Below, one piece after another: positions 11,238 through 22,316 of a stretch of DNA of 64,000 bases. The position numbers and the translations under genes are program-made. Position 1 is the stretch's first letter; every line of letters begins with the position of its first letter. The stretch is taken from assembly GCA_009823505.1 (NCBI GenBank), contig VZQC01005710.1, positions 1,010,396 through 1,074,395 of the forward strand, given 5' to 3'. Source of the DNA: Rhizomys pruinosus. Its lineage: Eukaryota; Chordata; Mammalia; Rodentia; Spalacidae. Under the pieces are notes generated by a model. The model did not search any database. It was not told the origin of the DNA and saw only the letters and a program-made list of their open reading frames with translations.

Positions 11238-11545
11238 CCATGGCCTATTGGTACTTTTCTTGTCATGTCACTGTAATCAAATACCTGACAGAAACAAATG
11301 AAGGAACGAAAGGTGTATTTAGTGTATTTGAAAGGAGGAAAGCTAACCAGGAAGCAGAGAACATAGGCCAGAGTCAGAGGCAAACATACCCTTCGAGGTC
11401 TGCCCCTTCTGACCAACTTCCTCCAGTGAGGACCCACGTTACCCAGGCCCACAGCTTCTGGGAAACAGCGCCTCCAGCTGGGGACCGAGTGTCCAAGCAG
11501 AGGAGCCTGTGGGACATTTTACATTCATACATGATACATGCGAAG
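11238..11545 (+). mobile_element. Older rodent interspersed repeat, degraded
   Basis: Blocks CACTGTAATCAAATACCTGA, GCAGAGAACATAGGCC and GAGCCTGTGGGACATTTTAC are in an order I associate with an old rodent repeat related to the one at 11,770. Family not certain. Confidence 0.45.
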
Positions 11546-11769
11546 TGAAGGCAGGTGGCACGGTAACCAGCTGTGCCTGTAGAGTGTCAGAGGGAGGAGG
11601 GGAGGAGGAAAGGTTAAGGAGTGTTCTGGACCCTCTTTGTTCCTGGCACACAGTCAGACGGAGGAAGAAAGGTTAGAGTGTCCCAGACTCTTCCAGCCTG
11701 CCTGTTCCTGGCGCACAGAACACCTGCTCACGGCCGAGGCTTCCAGGGACTCGGAGACCCTCACCTGCT

Positions 11770-11970
11770 GTCCTAGTTATTTTTCTACTGTTGTCATAAA
11801 ACACTGACCAAAAGCAACTCGGGGAGAAAGGGTTTATTGCATCTTGCTCTTCCAAGTGACAGTTCACCACCAAGGGAAGTCAAGGCAGGAGCTCAGGGCA
11901 GGAACCTGGAGGCAGGAGCTGGAGCACAGACCATGGGGGAGTGCTGCTCACTGGCTTGCTCCCCTGGCTG

Positions 11971-12037
<67 letters not shown>

Positions 12038-12290
12038 TCCTTCCTTCCTTCCTTCCTTCCTTCCTTCCTTCCTTTCTTTCTTTCTTTCTTTCTTTCTTTT
12101 TTATCTTTTTGTTATACAATAGAGAACAACCTGCCCAGGGGTGGCACCATCCACAGTGGGCTGGGCCCTCCCACATCACTCAACAATCAAGAAAATATTC
12201 CCACAGAGATGGCCACAGGCCAGTCCAATAGAAGAAATTCCCTAGTTGAGGTTGCCTCTTTCCGGAGTTGTGAGCTGACGCTATCCAGCA
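11770..12290 (+). mobile_element. Older rodent interspersed repeat carrying a (TTTC)n/(TTCC)n array
   Basis: This is the same family as 4,712-5,045: GTTATTTTTCTACTGTTGTC, CTGACCAAAAGCAACTCGG, GTGCTGCTCACTGGCTTGCT, a GGGTGGCACCATCC block and an end at TTGAGGTTGCC. A tetranucleotide array occupies 11,971-12,101 inside it. Confidence 0.65.
11971..12101. repeat. (TTTC)n with (TTCC)n core, microsatellite
   Basis: An almost perfect run of TTTC units with a central block of about nine TTCC units (12,039-12,073). It gives long spurious Phe-Leu-Ser and Lys-Glu-Arg open frames. Confidence 0.98.
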
Positions 12291-14645
12291 CACCTGCCTA
12301 CCCCTAGAGACCGTCGGCTCCTCACCCAGCTTTCCTTGGACATCCTCCCCGACACCCTGCCAACGTGGCCATCAGCTTCTCCCCATGATGTAAGGGGTCC
12401 ATTGTAGATCCTTGGCTTCTGCCACAGAGCCCCACCCAGGTCGGAACCCAGTCTGCATTGTGGGATGAAGTGGTCTCCATCCTGCAGGTAAAATTCAAAG
12501 GCTCATCATGTTCATCTGAAAAGACACAGTCCCTCTCCCAGAACAAATTTAAGCCCAGAATTTCATATTGTAAGCTGAGAATTACAGAGCACTACAAACA
12601 GGAAGATTACTGAGTAATCTCATATCGAAGGAGAACATAGGCTGTGCTTGCCTATTGAAACAGAAATATCAGATCACTCACTCTGAATCTTAATTGGAAC
12701 AGTCCCTTGGTAACACCAGTGCTTTCAAAACTGGCACATTTAGAAATGTGCAGAAAATTTCAGTGTAAAACCTTTGGATGAGACTGTGTGTGGTATTGAC
12801 AGTGGCCCTGGGAAGCCTGTATTCTTCTCTCCCCATTTTAACTGCATAAATCCTGAGGTCCGAGGAGCTGTTGAAGGTACAAGTTGCAAACAATAAAAGC
12901 AAAACCCTAACCTGTACCTTGTAACATAATAAGTGGCTTCTGGGAAAGATGTTTGGAAAGGAATTAAACAGAGCACAGAGCTTTGTTCCAACCTTTTGGT
13001 GACTGTGACTAAATCAGCAGCAGCTCGCACTGTGGAGCACTCAGTAGCTTCCGGGCAGCTGGGCTTTCATACACTCTATAAAGTTTCCAGTCCGTCCTGT
13101 GGGCTTGGCCCAATGAAGCTAAGATTGAAAGACAAGTTCAAGCCTCATTTCTCCAGTGCCCTCGCCTCTCTATCACAACAGCTCCTTGAGCAAGATGCTT
13201 TGGGTACCAGTTTTATACATGCAGGAACTGAAAAGGAGGAAGTTAAAGTAAGATCTTTTGACCTTCACAGCCAGTGAATGGAGAAGCCAGGACTGGAGCA
13301 CAGCAGCTGTGAGTGTGGAGCACGCCTACCACAGCAGCAGTTCCCAGCGTGTGCTCCCCGGACCAGTGAGGTCAGCATGGCCTGGAACCGGTGGATGCTC
13401 AGCCACCTCCCCCTGCTGCATCCACACTGCTGGAGGCAAGGCCAGCAACCTTGTTGGTGCAAGCCCTCAGGGAAGCTAATGCTCTTACCTGTGTATCCAT
13501 TACCTGCCTGGTGACGATAGAGCTGTGTCTCTATAGCACCTATAGCTGTGACTCTGAACCATCCCCATCTATATAACCATATTGTTGTGTCCATCTCTCT
13601 ATACAAAGCGTTGTCTCTATATCTTTCTACATCTCCAGTCGGAGCCGGGGTGGGTGCTGCCTGTCCTGGCAGCACCCCTCACAGTGTCCTGTATCCCCTG
13701 GGGGCTACTCCCATTCCATGCCTCCCTTCCCTCCCTCTACTACCTCACCTCCTCCATCCCCCTGCACAGCACCAGCCCCACCTCTGCACTCACACTGAAA
13801 CAGACTAGTGCTAACATAACTGACTGGAAAAGCCCTAGAGATCTCTGTGGAGGGAACAGATCACAGGCCACCTATTCATGTACACTACAAAAACAACTTT
13901 TATTCCCCAACAGCAACAGTGCTGGGGCCACGCCAAGGGATCAGGGCAGCGCTGTGACCTGGTAAGGTCCCGAAGTCATCAGTCCACCGTCCTTACCTAC
14001 CAGGACCACCCACCGTCCCAGCTCCTTGGTCTCTGACCCCCATATCTGTACCTTGTAGAGAGCCCAGGGTGGAGCACCTCTGACAGAACCTGGAGCTTGC
14101 TTTCTCCTTCCTCGTCTCTTGCAGTCGTGTTGACCTAACCAGTCTTCTCTCCACCTTTTCCCAGAGGTACCACCAAGCCTCTAAGAACACGGACTGTCAG
14201 TTTCCCTAGCTGGCAATGTCTTGAAAAATAGGTAGTGTGCTCAGAACTGGTACGTCGATATGACCCTACTCCATGGTTCAAATAGGCAGAAAGAAACCCT
14301 AGGGGAAAAGCACAATTCTTATGACAGAAGGTTCCTGTGTACAGTGAAAAGTGGGCCCGTGGGCTTCTCAGAGACCTTATCAAAATGCGGCTCAAGAGAA
14401 GATTTTAAATGAGACTCACACTCTATCTCCCAAAGCCCACGTCTCATTTTGGAGATGCCACAAGGTGAGCACTTATCACCTGGACTCACGAAGAGAGCAC
14501 ATTTCCTGGGCCGTGGAGGGGAGGGCACCCCACACTCACAAAGCCGGTGGCTGTGTGAAGGAAACGTTAATGGAACATTCAGAGCCCAAAGGGGCACTGG
14601 AGGTCCCCAGGTTAGGAAAGAAGTCTATGGGGTCAGGGGGAAGGG
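12291..14645. other. Single-copy non-coding DNA
   Basis: Mixed composition and no recognised repeat or RNA gene. Several open frames of 60-140 codons overlap on both strands, with no common frame and no similarity I can name. They look like chance frames in GC-moderate DNA. Confidence 0.45.
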
Positions 14646-14880
14646 GATGGAGGGATGGCTCAGAGGTTCAGAGCGCTGACTGCTCTTGCAGAGAACCAGG
14701 TTCGATTCCCAGTACCCACATGGCAGTTAACAACTGTCTGTAACTCCAGTTCCAGGGGAATCCAATGCTGATGGTGTCCTTTGACCTCCTAGGGCACTGC
14801 ATGCACAGGTGCACTTACACACATACAGGTAACACACTCATACACATAAAGTAAAAACAACAAAAATATTTTAAGAAATA
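14646..14880 (+). mobile_element. B2/B3-type SINE (older)
   Basis: Head GGGATGGCTCAGAGGTTCAGAGC, GGTTCGATTCCCAG B box, CCAGTTCCAGGGGAATCC body and an A-rich end. It has more mutations and fewer CpGs than the young B2 group. Confidence 0.85.
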
Positions 14881-16136
14881 AATCAGGGGCCTGAAAAACA
14901 TGAGCCCATTTATTCAGACTTAGCAGTCAGAGCCAACCCATGTCCTTACACCTGTGTGGTACAGGCCTAGTCAACAACCCGAAGCCCAGCCTCCGGGAGA
15001 GGCTTCCTCAGATAGCAGACCCATTGTCTGCACCCACCAGGGAGAGGCCCACAGAGCAAGCAGCAACTCCCCCAGTGCCCGACAGTGCAAAATGCAGAGG
15101 AATGTTTCCATGCGTGCATATAAGCATTTCGCAACCCAGAAATGCTCTTCAAGGATGAATCTCACAAAATGTGGGGAGATAATAGCGGGTTTGTAGAAAA
15201 CTGAAGAAACCAGCGCGGCTGAACATTTCTGTTCTCTTTGAAAAACCACAGAAACCACGACAGGAACAAATGAGACAAAAGAAGGCTTCCTGCCAAGACG
15301 GGAGGAAGGGCCAGACTCCTAGAGGGGCTGAGACAGAGGCCGGAAGCAGACGACGCCTCTCCAAGCACAGGCTGTTCCCACGGTCACCAAACACACTCAT
15401 CTTCCATGAGATACACAGGATGACCCATCAGCCTTCAGGAGGTGCAGTGATGGAGCCCAGTGCCCAGCAGGCTCTGCAGCAAAGGGTGATGGGAAATGGG
15501 AGCCCAAGAACTGGTCACTGCTTGACAAGAGTCCAGCAACATCAAGAAATGGCATCTGCTTACTAACAACTAAACAGAGGCTGGGGCTCCATGCTTTCAG
15601 GCCCTAGATAAAATTTCCACTTGAAAGAGATTTAAAGCACCTCAGAAGCCACAGCTGACTGTCGGCTGTGAACTCAGTGTCTCCGTCATGGCTTTAAGCT
15701 GCTCAGAGAACACCACATTTCGGTTCATAGCTGAGTAGCACCAGTGTCTCCTGTCCCTCCAGCTGATGAGCCCAATTTATGAGCTTACAGTGATGGCCAA
15801 AGGAGGCCCAGAGGACGCTTTGAGAAATGGCTCATTAAGCTCAGTCAGATGACTCCAGACGCTACATTTTGGGAGAGTGTTAAGGAGACAGAGGGCATCT
15901 GTGCTGACATTTTGTTCGGGCACTCTCCTAATTGTGTTACACATTGTTTTTCCTCTTCACTTCCTTTTTCATACCAACCTAAGTATAATTGCTGAAATGT
16001 TCTCAGACAGAGAGATAATGGCTGAGCTTTTTATAAATGGCAATAAAATATAATAAAACAGCAGAATTTTTGGAGTCAAAGCACTCTTCTGAGTTTAAGA
16101 CCATTAACCAAATTGCATCCTTCCCCCAATTTTTAA
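14881..16136. other. Single-copy DNA with a possible conserved non-coding stretch
   Basis: No repeat recognised. The part at about 15,640-15,960 has balanced composition, no CpG decay pattern and no long frame. It is a candidate for a conserved non-coding element, which cannot be tested without alignments. Confidence 0.35.
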
Positions 16137-16356
16137 AGAGTTATTTTTATTTTTATTTTTGCTTATGTGTTTACGTGTGGACCCTGTGTGTGTCAGGTGT
16201 CTGAAGATGCCTTCCAAGGTCAGAAGAATGCTTTGGATCCTCTGGAACTTGAGTTACAGGTGGTTGTGAACTGCCTGACAGGGTGCTAGAAATCAAACTT
16301 GGGTCCTTTGCAAGAGAAACAAGCACTCTTAACTGCTGAGCCGCATCCACAGCCCC
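16137..16356 (-). mobile_element. B3-type SINE (old)
   Basis: Reverse SINE with GGTCAGAAGAATGCTTTGG, CTTGGGTCCTTTGCAAGAG and the head CTCTTAACTGCTGAGCC on the plus strand. It is well diverged. Confidence 0.8.
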
Positions 16357-16369
16357 CACCAAAAAACAA

Positions 16370-16485
16370 TATTTTGAGGCAGGTGGCACTATATGGAGCC
16401 CAGGCTGTGCCTGGACTTCAGATCTTCCGGCCACAGCTTCTCGAGGACTGGGATTGTTAACCTGCACTATCCCAGCCCTGCCTGT
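16370..16485 (-). mobile_element. Very old B1/PB1-like fragment
   Basis: It retains GGAGCCCAGGCTGTGCC- and ACTGGGATTGTTAACCTGCA-like blocks in B1 order on the reverse strand. Weak similarity. Confidence 0.45.
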
Positions 16486-16604
16486 CCAGAATCTTATGGA
16501 AAATTGATTCCATACTCAGGCATTCAATACCATTACAGAATTATCTTCAGGAAGCCACATAGCAATAATAGGTAAAAGAGGAACTAAAGGAGTAATTGTC
16601 TCAA

Positions 16605-16708
16605 CTGATATAGAAGAATTCATTAGTACTTAATAAACTGATATAGAGGAAGGATTCATTAGTACTTAATAAACTGATATAGAAGAATGATTCATTAGTA
16701 CTTAATAA
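16605..16708. repeat. 36-bp tandem repeat, about three copies
   Basis: CATTAGTACTTAATAA recurs at 16,621, 16,657 and 16,693, a period of 36. The intervening CTGATATAGA block recurs with it. A/T-rich and not coding. Confidence 0.9.
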
Positions 16709-17008
16709 ATATTACTGAAAAACTTCTTAGGAAAGTAAGAGAGGTAAATTTCCTCAATTTGATAATTTTGAACCAAACATTTTGCAGACGATTTTATTTC
16801 TCTGATGGAAAACTGTAGACACATTCATATAGAGTCCACAAGAAGAATTCCTATTTGCTGGTCCTGGGAATTGTCAGAGGTCATGGTCAACAGTCCAGGA
16901 AATAGAGTCGCAGAATTAGAGGAGAGCTCAGACCACTGCCCTGAGCGATCACCGGCCTGGGAAACCAATGGGAGCTCCAAAGAAGTGGAGCAAAAACATT
17001 GAATTTTT

Positions 17009-17163
17009 TTTTGTTCTTTTTTTTTTTTTTTTTTTTTTTTTTGAGAAAGGGTCTCTCTAATAGCTCCAGCTGGCCTGGAACTCACTTTGTAGACAAGGCT
17101 GGCCTTGAACTCACAGAGATCTGCCTGCCTCTGCTCTTAACCGCTGAGCCATCTCTCCAGCCC
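17009..17163 (-). mobile_element. Chimeric SINE: B2 head joined to a B1 body
   Basis: On the minus strand about 30 bases of B2 5' end (plus-strand 17,134-17,163) run directly into an internal B1 segment (17,043-17,133) and then a long A tail (T-run to 17,009). One pair of direct repeats TGAATTTTT at 17,000-17,008 and 17,164-17,172 brackets the whole. Both parts therefore went in together. Template switching during retrotransposition is the likely origin. Confidence 0.75.
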
Positions 17164-17204
17164 TGAATTTTTATTATATGACAAATTTTCAAAGTTTAAT
17201 AGTT

Positions 17205-17322
17205 AAACAAACAAACGAACAGCATCTTGCTATGTAGCCCAAGGTGTCGTGGAACTTTCCACTCTCCTGCCTCAGCCTCCAGAGTGCTGGGATCATTGTC
17301 ACAAAACCACCTGCCCAGCCTT
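17205..17322 (-). mobile_element. Old B1-like SINE
   Basis: Reverse, diverged B1 with GCTATGTAGCCCAAGG, CTGCCTCAGCCTCC and GTGCTGGGATCATTG blocks. Confidence 0.65.
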
Positions 17323-17415
17323 CCTATAGCACATTCTATAACAATGAAAAGTATAACCAAAGCAAGCCCATTCCCAAGGACAGCATAGTCATGAGTGTTT
17401 ACAAGTCAGCTTAAC

Positions 17416-17635
17416 TGGGTTGGAGAGATGGCTCAGTGGTTAAAAGTGCTGGCTGCTCTTGCAGAAGACTCAGATTTGAATCCCAATATGCACATAACAG
17501 CTTATAACCATCTGTAGCTCTATTTCTGGGGGATGCAACGCTCTCTTCTGTCCTCCTCGGACACTGCATGACACAGGTGCACTTACATACAGGCAGGTAA
17601 AATACTCAGACACATAAAATAATAAAAAAAATAGT
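17416..17635 (+). mobile_element. B3/B2-type SINE (older)
   Basis: Starts GGGTTGGAGAGATGGCTCAG. The body has an eroded B box and TCTCTTCTGTCCTCC, and the tail is (A/T)-rich. Confidence 0.85.
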
Positions 17636-17739
17636 TTAAATCAGCTTAGCCAATAAGCAACAAGGTTTCCATGGTCACACTTGGAAATAGGACCTGAGTA
17701 AATGAGAGATTTCTGGACTTTGGAGAGAGACGGTTCAAC

Positions 17740-18475
17740 GCTCTGAAGATGTCAACAATCAGCAAACTGATCTATAAATTCAATGCAATCCCAGCAAAGA
17801 TTTCAGCCAGACTTTTCTTTTTAGAAATTCAGTAACATTTGAAAAATATATGGAGAAATGAATGTCCGCTAACAAGTCAATCTTACAAACAAGAAACAGA
17901 TGATTTGACTTAACAGATATTAAGACAGACTTTCAAGGTCATGGGAAAGTGGCCTGGGGTCCAGAAGAGACAGACAGATGAGCATGCAGACTAGAGAGCT
18001 CAGCAGAGGCATGCACTATGGGAACTTAATGCATGTTAGTGACACATGTCTATGGGGAAGGACAAATTTAGCCAGTGATCTTGGGAAAACTGACTCAATG
18101 TATGAAAAAAATGAACTGAGATGACTGTGCCCAACCACCAGGACTTTAAGGTGGCATTTTTAGATTAAAAGCTAAATGAGACAGGTAAAATTAAAAAATT
18201 AATAGGAAAAAAGTAGCAGAATATTTTGTGAGTCAGGTTAGGCAAATTCCTCTGAAACGAAACTCCAAGAGCAAAAATTACATAGCAAAATTGAGAAAAT
18301 TAAGTACCGTAAAATGATCTGTATTCAAGAAAGGACTTACTGGGCCAAACTGGCACAAGACAGAGTTATAGGAAAATGTGTTGGTAAAGAACAAAACAAT
18401 GGATGTGGATAAGAAAATTATGAAGAAAAATCCTAAGGTAAACAAACAAAGAACCATAATTCCTCAAATTCACTA
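17740..18475 (+). mobile_element. Ancient LINE-1 fragment (ORF2 3' part)
   Basis: Scattered similarity, in order, to the distal part of L1 ORF2: CTGATCTATAAATTCAATGC, CAGAAGAGACAGACAG and TTGGGAAAACTGACTC blocks. Frames are lost. It predates the rodent-specific L1 copies in the window. Confidence 0.55.
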
Positions 18476-18498
18476 GTTTGGATTAAAAAATGCAAATT

Positions 18499-18655
18499 TT
18501 GCTAGGCGTGGTGGTGCACACCTTTAATCCTAGCACTTGGGAGGCAGAGGCAGGCGGATCTCTGTGATACTGGTCTACAGAGTGAGTTCCAGGACAGCTG
18601 GGGCTACAGGGAGACCCTGTCTCAAAAAGACAAAAAAAAATAAATAAATAAATAA
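18499..18655 (+). mobile_element. B1 SINE with internal deletion
   Basis: GCTAGGCGTGGTGGTGCACA start, TTTAATCCTAGCACTTGGGA block and (A)n(TAAA)n tail. Between CTCTGTGA and TACTGGTCTAC about 17 bases of the usual B1 are missing. Confidence 0.93.
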
Positions 18656-19518
18656 AGTAAATTTAGCCAATTCTAAGAAATTATGCTAAAACTATGGGGA
18701 AGCGCAAACTGATATTTGAGGACGTAGGGATCCTGGAGAGGGCCAGGAGGAGCTTTCTGGTGGTCTAGCATCACTCAGTCAGATGAGAGAACAAACACTG
18801 CCATGAGCCAGAAATTCAGGGGGGTGTCGTGGTCCCTTCCAAAGGGAGGAGACCCAGGGCTTCAAGCTGAGCATCTGAATAGAGCTTTGAAAAGTCTCCC
18901 TCTTCTACAGGGGGCAAAAATTAGTGTTCTGCACCCAGCTATGGACAGAAGTTTGTGAACAAACCAAGCATTCACCAGGTCTCTGGGTTCTAGAAGAAGG
19001 AGGGACAAGATAAGAATCAAACTCACACAGGACATTCAGCCATAAGCCATTGTGAGACCTCAGCCAGGTGAGTGACATGCTAACTAACATGCTGTGCTCC
19101 AGAACAATAACTGGAAATCAATCTCTCTATATGGAGACAGCATGGTGGAGAGTTCAGAATTGTTTGCCCTTCCCCGGGGCTGGTCCACATACAGTCTTTT
19201 CCTTCCGACTTTGTTAAGCTGGAAACACCATTGTTTGTCTTGGCTGTTGAGGAATATTCATCCTATTTGAAGAGACTACTCATGTGGCTTTCCATCTGAC
19301 ACTGCTTTGCCATGTTTCTGTCCTTTCACATCCGAATGCTTGTTCTAAATGTTTTCTTCTCATCAGCCTTCTAATGTTCAAACCCTCTCATTACAGTATC
19401 TAATCTGCTCTTCAACCACCTGCATTGAATTCTAGGATGGCAGCTATAAACACAAGCTATCAGTCTTCTTTTTGCTTCTCTTCCTCTGGCTGCTCTGTGT
19501 TGTCAAGGTAGAAAGTAA
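18656..19518. other. Single-copy non-coding DNA
   Basis: No recognised element, RNA or coding pattern. Confidence 0.4.
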
Positions 19519-19733
19519 ACGATGAGCTGGAAAGTGGTTAAGAGCACTGACTGCTCTTGCAGAGGATCAGGGTTTGATTCCCAGCACCCACATGCAGGCT
19601 AAAAACTGTCTGTAATTCTAGTCCCCGAGGATCCGATGCCCTCTTCTGACCTCCATGGGCATTGCATGATGTGGATGTACTTACATGCAGGCAGTACATT
19701 CATATACTAAAAAATAAAAATAAAATAAAGTAA
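19519..19733 (+). mobile_element. B2/B3-type SINE
   Basis: Lacks the usual GGGGCTGG start but has AGTGGTTAAGAGCACTGACT, GGTTTGATTCCCAGC and the CATTGCATGATGTGG block. Near-identical AAAGTAAACGAT and AAAGTAAATGAT at its two ends (about 19,510 and 19,725) fit a target duplication. Confidence 0.85.
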
Positions 19734-21400
19734 ATGATTAAACAGAGCATAGAAACAGAGGAGGAATGTAGAGCAATGGATGGGGTGAATAGCGAAATAG
19801 GAATTGTGACTATGTAAGAACAATTTCTTATGGCTTTTAAAATAGACACAGAATAAAAGATCAGACAGAATGAAGAGAATGGTGAATAGACAGAGTTCCA
19901 TAATCCTGACACTATGTGAGAAGCATTGAAAACAGGAATTTACATTAAACACTAAGAAATCAAGAATGGTGGTTGGAAACTTTAACCTCCCAGTACAAGT
20001 GCATACAAATAACAAACTACTAGAGAAAAGAGAAAAATGAAGACTGAATTAGTGGAAAGGCTAAGTGGGCAGGGTGCAACATCACAGAGTCAGAATCCAC
20101 CTAGAGAAGGACTGACAAGTGTGACAGGAGATGAGGATGGACATCTCTACCCAGGGGTGTGGGTCAGCCTCAGTGAACCTGTGTTGAGGAGGTTGAGGTT
20201 GACGATGAGTTGTCCCAGATGGCCTCACTTTATCCCTTCTGGATGAGCTGGAAGATTCAATTTTCTGATTTGGAAAACAAAACACCTATGATTATAGGGA
20301 CGATAGCAGAGGGTGTGAGGGACCAGGAGGTACCCAAACTAATGGCGTGTGTCCTGTGCTATGTGGGAGTAATCTGCCCATAGCCCCATCCTTCGGGCCA
20401 GGGCTGTATCTTCACTATGGACCAGCTGGCTCTGGCCTCTTCTAAGGGCTGCTTTCTGGTCATCTCTGGGCCTTTCTAGAGCTGAAGGGTGTAGTGACAT
20501 TTGAGTGTTCTAGGAGCCCCTAAACCCACAGCAGACCCTGTGATAGCTCCAGGGTCAGGAATCTTAGTCCAGAGACTGACTACCCACAGTGGCTACAAAA
20601 ACTAGTCTGGATCCAAGCCTGTTATTGAAAACAGTTTGGAAACCAGACAAAATAATTAAATGAGCAAATAAATACTTATATAAAAGAAGAAAAAGGCAAG
20701 AAAAGGTAGTGGAACAAGAAAACCACCCAGAAACCCAATATCTTATGGGAGTGCTTCTTAGTATTTCTTATACAAGGCTGCTTGAGCTTTTGTCCAAGCC
20801 TTTTCTAAAATAGTATACAGTAGTTAAAAGTATCAGGCTGGTGTAACTTAGCCTTTCTGGGTGCTTAACGACCATACTTAATGCCCATACTAATTTGGCC
20901 AAGGGACTTAAGGGATAACTTTGTTCCTTGCCCTCAGAGGTCAACTAAGTCCCAGGGGACTATGCATGGGGGCATCTCTTGAAATGTCCTGCAAATGTGA
21001 GTCACCAGTCTTCCTGTGCATGGAGGTCTTGGAGATCCACTAATGGGACTTCAGCCAGGGTCCAGTCTATAAAGAGGAAGTCTGCTCATGCTTCAAAAAG
21101 GGAAGCCTGGTCTAGCAAGACCTGACTGTCTCCTCAAGTGGATGGAACTAGTAAATGAAAAGCCAAAAAGAGCCAGCCCCCCCCCCAAAAAAAACCCCTG
21201 AGTAACCCCTGAGGGCCAGATCCTCAACTGACCTTGAGAAAACAAAAACCTTAGCTAATCTGGGCTAACTGTATGGCCTTAAGCAACCAAAAGGAAAGTA
21301 TAACTAGAAATAAATAATTAGAAAGGCCTGACAAATTGTACTTCAGGTATAAAACTTGAGATCTTAGTAAAAAGACAAAAAGTAAAAAAAAAAAAAAGCA
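19734..21400. other. Mostly unclassified non-coding DNA
   Basis: No SINE or LTR recognised. Some A-rich stretches (19,740-20,040) could be very old L1 but cannot be aligned with confidence. A C-run meets an A-run at 21,178-21,194. Confidence 0.4.
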
Positions 21401-21402
21401 AT

Positions 21403-21616
21403 TCTTTTTTAAAATTTATTATTTTTTATGTGTATGAAGTGTGCTGTCTGCATGTAGGTTGGTGTCAATGCCGTGGATGTGAGAAGAGGGCATCTGATTC
21501 CCTTGGAACTGGAGTTAAAGATGGTTCTTAGCTGCCATGGGGTGCTGGGAATAGAACCTGGGTCCTCTGCAAGAGCAATCAGCACTCTTAACCGCTGAGC
21601 CATCTCTCCAGCCCCG
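21403..21616 (-). mobile_element. B2-type SINE (older)
   Basis: Reverse SINE ending CCATCTCTCCAGCCCC on the plus strand, with GTATGAAGTGTGCTGTCTGC near the tail. A short deletion removes part of the usual GTGCACCCGTGTCG block. Confidence 0.9.
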
Positions 21617-21884
21617 CCTGTCTTCAATTCTTACTGGCAAGTGCAGCTACCCCGTGGCTGCCTCTGCTTTTGCCATCCTTCAAAGACATGAGACACAGCT
21701 TTTCAACCTTCCAATATGGACTGAAGACTCATATCTCTCCAAGAATCCTCCAAACCTTCAGGGCCAGATGGGGACTGCTAAGACAACCAGCTTGAAGACT
21801 GAGCTACTACTGGGGTTTCAGCCTCTTCAGAGTATAGACTGCCATCGTTGGACTTGAACTTCTTCTCAAAACAGTAAACTAATA
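21617..21884 (+). other. Unclassified, possibly an LTR-derived repeat
   Basis: Has a CTGAAGACTCATATCTCTCC, GACTGCTAAGACAACCAGC and GACTGCCATCGTTGGACTTG order that looks like an interspersed repeat. I cannot name the family. Confidence 0.3.
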
Positions 21885-22044
21885 CATTTAAATTTTTAAA
21901 AGAGACTGAGAAAAAGATGAAAAACATGTTTGGCAGAATGCATGAGCTCTGGTGGGGTGGGGGGCAAGGAACGGGGAATGGGTCTAGATTTGATTGGGAA
22001 ATGTTGTATGAAATGCACAAAGCTTCAATAAAAAATTGGCTTTG
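21885..22044 (+). mobile_element. LINE-1 3' end (interrupted)
   Basis: Sense-strand L1 3' UTR: AAAAACATGTTTGGCAGAAT, CATGAGCTCTGGTGGGG, GGGTCTAGATTTGATTGGG and CTTCAATAAAAAATTGG. Its A-rich tail is split by the GTF2E2 retrocopy and resumes after 22,303. Confidence 0.8.
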
Positions 22045-22302
22045 GGAGTCGCCGCCTCAGGCTCCGTGGCCAGTGGCAGGACCCCCAGCGGCAGCATTAT
22101 GGATCCAAGTCTATGGAGAGAACGGGGGCTGTTCAAAAAATGAGCTCTTTCCACTCCTGTTGTAGAAAAACGTCTTCCGAGTCATCCTCATCCTCATCGA
22201 AGAAGAAGGCTAAAGTAGAGCATGGAGGATCATCAGGCTCTAAACAACACTCTGATCATAGCAATGGATCATTTAACTCGAAAGCACTCTCAGGAAGTAA
22301 AA
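22045..22302 (+). pseudogene. GTF2E2: Truncated processed pseudogene of GTF2E2 (TFIIE beta subunit), 5' end only
   Basis: GTF2E2 encodes the small subunit of TFIIE, which acts with TFIIH in RNA polymerase II initiation. This copy starts with a GC-rich 5' UTR-like leader (22,045-22,098), then an ATG at 22,099 reading [14 protein letters not shown]. Codon 15 is TGA (22,141-22,143), where the parent should have Arg. Beyond it the match continues with [10 protein letters not shown], and after a frameshift near 22,173 with [18 protein letters not shown] and on to KALSGS. Roughly 67 of about 291 codons are covered. The copy then ends in an A run. It is flanked by AAAAATTGGCTTTG at 22,031-22,044 and 22,303-22,316, a clean target duplication, so it was retrotransposed into the tail of an L1. 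The stop, the frameshift and the missing winged-helix domains make it non-functional. The parent was identified from memory of the family. Confidence 0.88.
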
Positions 22303-22316
22303 AAAAATTGGCTTTG

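Noticed and set aside
11837..12307. Phe-Leu-Ser-rich membrane-like protein of 156 codons
   Set aside because: Produced by the (TTTC)n/(TTCC)n array. The opposite strand gives an equally open Lys/Glu/Arg frame.
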